Positions 57,201 through 64,000 of a stretch of DNA of 64,000 nt are shown piece by piece. The notes beneath the pieces were generated by a model, which did no database searches, was not told the DNA's origin, and was given only the letters and a program-made list of their open reading frames with translations. The position numbers were made by a program, and so were the translations under genes. This stretch comes from Dermatemys mawii (taxonomy: Eukaryota; Chordata; Testudines; Dermatemydidae): the NCBI GenBank assembly GCA_007922305.1, contig ML677385.1, positions 3,989,836-4,053,835 on the forward strand. The letters are read 5' to 3'. Numbering within the stretch: the first letter of the stretch is position 1; each line of letters opens with the position of its first letter.

Positions 57201-57323
57201 TAATAAAATCATGTATGATTTTGAGAGGAAGATTTTGAAGGTACAGAGAAAGGACTAAACTTCATGACAGTAAAGAAAGGAAATCCATACATACTATCAA
57301 TTCTGCAACACTGCAATAAAGTA

Positions 57324-57999
57324 TAGTCCTGTTTATCCAAAACTCTATTATGCAAACCTCTGCATTATCCAAATCCCTTCCTTGACCCCAAACACAAGAT
57401 ACATATAGAGGCCACATATCTTGTCCTGGAGGACAAAGAAGGAATCGGGATAAGGCAGAAGCTTGAATAATACAGCAGAGACCACCAGACAGGACTACAA
57501 AGAGAGCAATGATGATGAGCCCCAGCTGCAAGGGAGGCCACTTTGCAGCTGAATGGTTCCTGCAGCAGGGCAGGGAGCCCTCAGTAGCCCCTCTATCATG
57601 GGAGTGAGCGAGCAGAAACTATGACAGAGGAGCTACAGAGGGTTCCTGAGTTGCTGCAGGGTTGGTGCCTGCATGGATCTGTCACAAGAGGCAAGTCCTG
57701 CAGCCCAGGGTGTCTGCTCTTCCCTGCCAGAACTGGAGCCTCCTCCATGCACCTATAGGGTTCAGACCTCACTGGCTCTGAGACAGCACAAGGAGCCCTC
57801 TGAAGCCCTGCTGTCCTGGAAATGAATGAGGAGGACACAGCAGAGAGTCACAGCCAGGACTGCAAGTGGCAGGAGAAATAAGAGGACAACAAGTCTCCAG
57901 CTGCCTGGGAGGTCCACCCTGCTGCTGAATGACTCACAGGCCCTCTTGATTATCTGAATAAAATCAATGTCCTCTATGCTATTCGAATAATTGGAAGTA
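57324..57999. mobile_element. pogo/mariner-like non-autonomous element
   Basis: Left end TAGTCCTGTTTATCCAAAAC and inverted right end TACTTCCAATTATTCGAA are imperfect inverted repeats, next to TA on each side. TTATCCAAA-type motifs occur near the left end. The body is GC-rich, about 0.7 kb, without a transposase. Confidence 0.5.
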
Positions 58000-60494
58000 T
58001 ATTGTAGTTAAAGATTACGCAAATTAGTGTCAGAAACTGAAGTTACTTTTAAACAATTACATACAGATGGTCTCAATCTACAAACTCATAAAACCTTCAC
58101 TTTTATAAGGATGACAGATGTAAATGCTTGACTTGGAAAGGAAGCAATACACTATTCCAGTTGATTTTTTTTTAAGCTAGATTTACCATTTGAAAAAAAG
58201 ATAGTCAATCACTGCAATGTGTCAATTTAGAAAGCAAAACCTCGCTGAAGGATTTCTTTCTTTATACAAAGACAATTACTTCCAGACTCTCTGCCCATCA
58301 ACAATTATTTGACTATCACTAAATATTTCAATTTCATCAGACTCAAAATGTATCTAAACTAAAAAAGTTCTAAGTAATTAATATGACCCCTCTGCTCCTT
58401 GATTTTTCAGTTTGGTTCCACTATAGTCTGATTCCACAGCCATAAGAAAAGACACAGAATGGCTCGCTAACTACAAGATCAGCACCTCAGAAAGAATGGA
58501 GAATTAAGATTCATTAGCTCAGTCTGAAACCATTTATATTAAAAATAATGTATACAATTTCCAATGGCCACCACATTCTGTTCAATATTATCAAGTCACA
58601 GGATGTCAGGCAAACGGTCTAGTAGTTCACGTAATGAAGGTAACATACAGAGGTTTTTTGCGTTTAATCTATTTGTGAGGATGCAGTGGGGGAAGGTTAT
58701 GAAAATGTTTCATTGCTGTCATAATGCCATAAAGATTAAAGTTCATTTATTACATATTACCAATCAAAAACTTTTAGGGTGAAATACCTTACAGGATGGT
58801 TTAATTATTTAAAAAAGCAAGCATTATAAACCCAGGAAATACAGAATAAAGGTTATACTTAAGAGACTCAAATATGCAGAGTATGGAAAGTTAGGGCAGC
58901 AAAACAACCTTAACTCTGCCCCTGTTTGTGACATCATACAATGTGCTTATGATTAAGGTATTTTAGTGTTTGTAGCTCCCGCTTAGACTAAACTGATTAT
59001 GAAAGATATTTTTTCCCTTTTTTCCTTTGAGGTGTCAGTACAAGGCAGAGTTAAAGTTGCCTGAGTGCCCTGTGTACTTCTATATCTTAATATGTTTGGA
59101 CTTCTTTTAAGTTTAACCTTAACTTTGAAAATCCAGGGTTTGTGATGCTTTATTTTTGAAAAGTTGCATTGTCCCTCTAAGTTATTTTACTCTAATCCTT
59201 AACTACTGATACAGCACTCTCAACCTTATCCTTATCTTAATTTCTGTCTGGTAATTTCCTGTTAAAAATTACAAATTTCATACATTTTTAATGAACAAAA
59301 AACCCAAAGAAAACATTACCATGTAATATTTATTATGATTTGAACATATGAAATATTAAACCTTAAAAACCTTTTACATAATTTTAATTTTTAGGGCCCA
59401 ATTCAGTAAGATATTCTGAGTGATTTACACCACAACAGACCAGCACAAATCTGACAGAATGTACTCATTTTCCTTTATCTCCTGCACCCTTCATATATCT
59501 CATGTACAAACTCCATCCCCTCGTTTAGCTCCCCTTTCTGCCCTCATTGCTGAGAAGCTCTAAGTTTAATAGGTAGTGCCTGAAAATAAATATTTCCATT
59601 TTTTGCTATTTTTCATAACAGTTCTGTCAGTTGGAGCTGAAAAATTAAATACTCTCAGAGAAATTAACAAAAATTCTCTCTTTGTAAATGATTGTCATTC
59701 CCCATTATTGTCAAAGGCAACTGAGGTCAAAGGCTGCCTTAATTAAGATATTCTTTTTCAAAGTGGCCACTGCCTACTATTATTCCCCAATCAGATTTCT
59801 GCCACGCTGCCTCTAAGGAAGAAGGTGGTCCCCACGTTGTCAGAAGGCAAAGAGAAGCACTGTGATGATCAAGTAAACAAAGTGTGTCCATTTTTTGCAA
59901 AGAAAACAATGTGTGGTCCCAATCACTTTAAGAACAATAGATGGCAGCAGCCATTTTGAAAAAGAGGGCAATTCTTTATGGAATTCTCTAAAGGACATTA
60001 TTCAGGCACTGCTGAAAGAAAAACTTACGTAAACAGAATAATGCCAAAAAATGACTATTAATCTTAAAACACAACTTTGAATGTAGCCTATGCAAAACAT
60101 TTCAGTGGGCTTCAAGTATCAGGGAAGCTTGAAGAGTACATATTCTGTTATTCAGATCATTCAGGACAAAAAAATCCACTGATATTGGGTGCTAATTTTT
60201 TTTAACGGACTAACTTAGATTAATTTTAACTGAAACTAATTATTTATTTGTAAATTCTCCTAAGAGTTATTCTGTACTCAAAATGTGCTGTAATTTTGGA
60301 GAGGAGCCATGACAATTACACCCATAATATCGCAAATAGAATTCTGTCATAAAAGGCCCTATTATATAGTGGACAAAAGCTTTATGAAACAATGCTACAT
60401 GCATTGTTTTTAATATGCCTATTTGCTTTTAATTAGCTTCATACTCTAAATTAATCACTATTACAGCCTACAAAAAAGTAGATAGTACTGAAAG

Positions 60495-60684
60495 GCAGGG
60501 ATAGCTCAGTGGTTTGAGCACTGGTCTGCTAAATCCATGGTTGTGAGCTCAATCCTTGAGGGAGCCATTTAATGATATGGAGCAAAAATCTGTTGGATGA
60601 TTTAATTGAGGGATTGGTTCCCCCTTTGAGCAGGGGTTTGGACTAAATGATCTCTTGAGGTCCTTTCCTACCCTATTTTATGAC
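60495..60684 (+). repeat. tRNA-derived SINE (turtle Cry I type)
   Basis: A tRNA-like head has box A TAGCTCAGTGG (60502-60512) and box B GGTTGTGAGCTCAATCC (60539-60555). A body follows with TGAGCAGGGGTTTGGACTAA and a tail TCTTGAGGTCCTTTCCTACC that resembles CR1 3' ends. The structure matches the tRNA-Lys-related SINE family of hidden-necked turtles. It is not a working tRNA gene because the 3' part lacks an acceptor stem. Confidence 0.85.
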
Positions 60685-61004
60685 ATCCATGTTGTCTGTT
60701 ACATAATCCAACAGTTATTACCAGAGAAATATTCCTTAAAGTGCATCTGAGCTTCAAATTTTACTCAGAAAAAGAGATTAGAAAATGACTAGTAATTGCA
60801 AAAATAGCAGGCTACTGATAAAATCAAAGTGATTCATACAGCAACTACTGACAGGAGGATATCTGACCTGAAAGTCCTGAGAAGTACCCACAAGTTTGGA
60901 TACTTAACTGAACCTCATGGATTGCAAAATTGGTACATCTCATGAAAATAGTCTCCTGTGCTATTTCAACACCACTCCTTCTGGCCCAAACCAGGAAGTG
61001 CAAA

Positions 61005-61165
61005 AATGCAATAAAAATTCTCAACCAATGGGAGCTGCTGAGCCTTCCTGACCACTCCTGTGCCTAGGAGACAGAGGGCCATGTTGCCACTTCTGGGAGC
61101 CGGCTGAGGTGAGCGCTGCCCGGAGTCTGTGTCTTCTCCCATCCACCAGGACTTTTAACAGCTCA
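61005..61165. repeat. GC-rich repeat fragment, unclassified
   Basis: ACCAATGGGAGCTGCTGAG, CATGTTGCCACTTCTGGGAG and GAGGTGAGCGCTGCCCGGAG stand out as GC-rich phrases in an AT-rich intron. They look like parts of a turtle repeat that I cannot name. Confidence 0.4.
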
Positions 61166-64000
61166 CTCAGTGGTGTATACAGCTTTATCCAGTTAGCCAG
61201 CCCAAATCTAGAAAGCGTAGGCCCTTGTTGCTTAGTCTCAAAATGAATGTGTGGATCCTGAATTTCCAAATTCAGCTGTTCTAAGTAAGTAGGTCTTAAG
61301 AATCCTATCATATCAAGACTAACAAAAGCTTTTCTTGCCCCAAATCAGGGCAGAAAATGGGAATCATACGTTGAGTTCAACAGAGATAAGACAGGACTTT
61401 AGAATGCTATTTTGAAAAAAACCTAAAGCATTATCATTAGAGCCCAGCTGCATGCAATGAACCTGACAAACAAACAGACTTTTCCTGCACCTCAAATTTT
61501 ATTTTAAACACAAAATGAAATAAGAAAGCAAGGAAGAGCGTGGTGGAAACGAAAGCTCTGGGAGCACAAGGGGTATAAAAAAGTTCTACAGTTATTTAGG
61601 CATGCAAGATGCATGTCATAGAATTAACGTGGTAAGTACACTTTTTTTAAACTCCAATTAATTTGAAACATATCTTTGCTTTGGGCCTGGAATCAAAAAT
61701 GTGGGGGTGGTATGTGAAAGAAGGGGAAGATGGAGAAAACAGGAAGATGAAGGGGGACAGAAAGTGGAAAGAGAAGTTAAGAATCAGAAAGATGAAAAAG
61801 CAATGAAATATAGATCACTAATGCTGACCGCGGTTCTACGATATCCAGTATTACGCAAAATTTGAAAGAATTTAGGTTCTAATGGTGCACGTACAGAAGA
61901 GAGTATGAAAATGCTGCTGGCACTGTGGATGCCGCTGCAGGGAACCTCTGGGGAAGCTGGGTTCTACGGAGATGGCAATTCTATAGAACAAAGAGGACTT
62001 AGTGCACAATTTCACAAAGGGGTCAACCTGAGGAAACAGTTAACTAAATGTCCTTGATTTCTCTCGATAACTTAAAACACTTACTCAGACTTCGTGAATA
62101 TCATTTTCACATCCTGAACCTCCTAGTAAGCATCAAGTATTATTTTAACTAACAAGGGGATTGGAAGAATTTTTTTCTCTTAGTTTCTATGAAAAATAAG
62201 CAGACAACTGGAATTCTCTTATTTCCATCTTAGGTATTTTAAGTCTCAGCCACATTCATAACTGCCCACCAACATCCTGCACCGGAGCAACAAAAAACCC
62301 CACCCCACAAAAGTGGATCAAATTATGTCACTGCCACAGATGCTCTTGCAGACTCTTATTACTTGGGGAGAGGGAATTTCCCATCACTGCTGCTCATTTA
62401 ACAAGGGCATGGTTAGAAATATCTGCTAGAAATATTGGCTAAAAATAGCTTAACAAAATTTCCATATAAAGACAAAAATGGAGTTTTCTTCTTCTACTTT
62501 GTCCTGCAGCAAAGATGGGAACAGGGAAACAAATGAGGGAATGTGGTTTAGCTGACTAGGAGAAGACAAACCTGGACACATCCATTGGTTGCTAACATGC
62601 CTATCAAGAAGAATCTCAGTCATGGTGGTAACAAAGGCACAGAAAAGACACTCATATGTTACCACCATTATTTGGGATGATGAGAGTATTATTCTATTGT
62701 CAAGTCTCCTAATATTGTCTCACATTTTATTTGAATTCACTGCTCTTTCAATAAATAATGTTCAGGCTTATTGATTGAAGCCAGAATTGAATACTGTACT
62801 TTTGAGAATCACTTGCAGTACTGGCAAGACTTAAACTGCACAGTTCCACAGATTCAAATCTCTTCATTTCACAATCATTCAAGAAAGAGGAAACCTCATA
62901 CTGTATAAAAAAAATAAATCAGCTATTTTAATGTTGATAGTCAAAAGACCGCAAACCTGTTTAAAGTACGGTTTTCCTGATAAGCAGTAGTATTATTTTT
63001 TAGAAAGAAAGAAAGAAATACAGTTCTACTATCTGATTTGAGGATATTAAAACCACCACCATCTTTGCTGAGATCTTGCGCCACCAGCTGGGTAAGTAAT
63101 AATGACTTATATTAATTTAAATCCTGTCACAGCTGCACTAATCATTTGAACCAAGAAAGACTGATTTTCAAGAGTTTAATACATTAGTTTCAATAAAAGA
63201 AAATCTGAAACCACTTCTCTGAAAACTGTTACAAACATTTAATGTAGGAAACTAGCATTACACAAGCCTCAGAGGAGCTGAGATTGTGCTTTATAAAAAA
63301 ACTCCTTAAACTCAAGACAAGTAGTTCATGTAGTAGAGCAAAGATTAAAGGACAATTTTTTCCATTACAAGAACTATATCAAGTTTCTTTATATGAAGAG
63401 TAAAATAAAATTCCTATATAATAGGAGGAGAATTCTCAAGTAATGAACATACGTAAAAGTTATTTAAGGCACTTATGAACATTCTTACAGGAGCACTATT
63501 TTATCTAGAAAAAGGCTACAATCATATAACAATGCTGAAAATATTTGCTGAAGTATATATTAAATTTTGCTACTATAATATAATGGTCACACAGTACAAA
63601 GTTTCTACAAGGGTGAAAAACATTTAACCATTATATTATCTATCTGTAATGAGAGAAGCTCTCTCAAACAGGTAGATTCTTACCAAACACAAAGAAATAA
63701 GGCTGAAGTGTAAACATTGTATGATGTTTTAAAATTATTTCATACTTTTTATTTTAATTTTTAAACTTGGGAAACTCCTCCAAATTTAAAAAAACGCTCT
63801 CCATAATTTGAATATGATAGACAGAAAAATTCCTCTTGACAAATAGCATTTGACTATCCATGTTGTCTGCTGGTATTTCTCTTTCTGACTTGAAACCTGA
63901 AGTTCAAATTCTCAGCAAAAGTATTTTGTAAATGTTTTTTCTAGATAAGCTTTTTTCTTTTCTTTTCTTTTTTTAACCTAAAACAGTAAACGTTTCAGAT

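Larger units (their letters stand above)
45194..64000 (-). other. KDM6A: KDM6A intron 17, partial (more than 18.8 kb)
   Basis: No exon is recognisable between the exon 18 acceptor and the window edge. The preceding exon, which in human is long, would show as a long open frame and is not here. Contents: L2/MIR-like and hairpin repeats near 46.7-46.9 kb, hAT MITEs at 47.3 and 53.9 kb, CR1 copies at 48.9-52.7 kb, an LTR-like block at 49.6-50.4 kb, a pogo-like element at 57.3 kb and a tRNA-SINE at 60.5 kb. The stretches 45194-46700, 54250-57320, 58000-60490 and 61310-64000 are AT-rich with nothing else recognisable. Confidence 0.85.

Noticed and set aside
60495..60570. Possible tRNA gene
   Set aside because: Boxes A and B are there, but a SINE body and tail follow directly and there is no paired acceptor stem.
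45194..64000. Search for KDM6A exon 17 or earlier exons
   Set aside because: No long minus-strand frame resembles the KDM6A middle region ending at the split arginine before NLGKNG. The exon must lie beyond 64,000.

Overview
This is vertebrate nuclear DNA, most likely from a turtle. The gene content and splice sites identify the 3' part of KDM6A (UTX), the JmjC histone H3 lysine-27 demethylase gene, on the minus strand. The repeats point to a turtle: several CR1 LINE copies, a tRNA-derived SINE with a CR1-like tail of the kind known from hidden-necked turtles, many DIRS-type tyrosine-recombinase retrotransposon remnants, and hAT, Harbinger and pogo-like miniature transposons. The species call is inference, because no mitochondrial or marker gene is present.

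Right to left (the direction of transcription): 64,000-45,194 is part of one very long intron holding CR1, hAT, pogo-like and SINE insertions. From 45,193 to 13,272 lie twelve coding exons. They correspond to exons 18-29 in the 29-exon human numbering and encode the last 500 residues plus one split codon. All eleven internal junctions keep frame with GT donors and AG acceptors. The exons supply the linker, the JmjC catalytic core (lysine, HxE and distal histidine) and the two CxxC pairs of the zinc-binding domain. No frameshift or stop interrupts them, so the gene looks functional. A long AT-rich 3' UTR follows from 13,271 to about 10,870.

The left 10 kb is downstream intergenic DNA made almost wholly of decayed transposons: two DIRS pieces (1-530 and 701-2,470), a Myb/SANT-like pseudogene typical of a Harbinger element (about 3,001-3,550), an internally deleted DIRS (6,912-8,816), a MIR SINE and a hAT MITE with an 8-bp target duplication. 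Two more DIRS copies sit inside KDM6A introns (16,150-22,375, carrying a nested CR1; and 27,205-30,300). All five DIRS copies point the same way as KDM6A, and none keeps a recognisable reverse transcriptase core.

I do not see a new multi-gene biological system here. The most unusual observations are a gap-free 92-bp copy of KDM6A intron sequence embedded inside a DIRS element about 1.1 kb away, an N-terminal cysteine/histidine block with fixed spacing in the DIRS gag-like proteins, and a 1.4-kb element flanked by a perfect 10-bp duplication.
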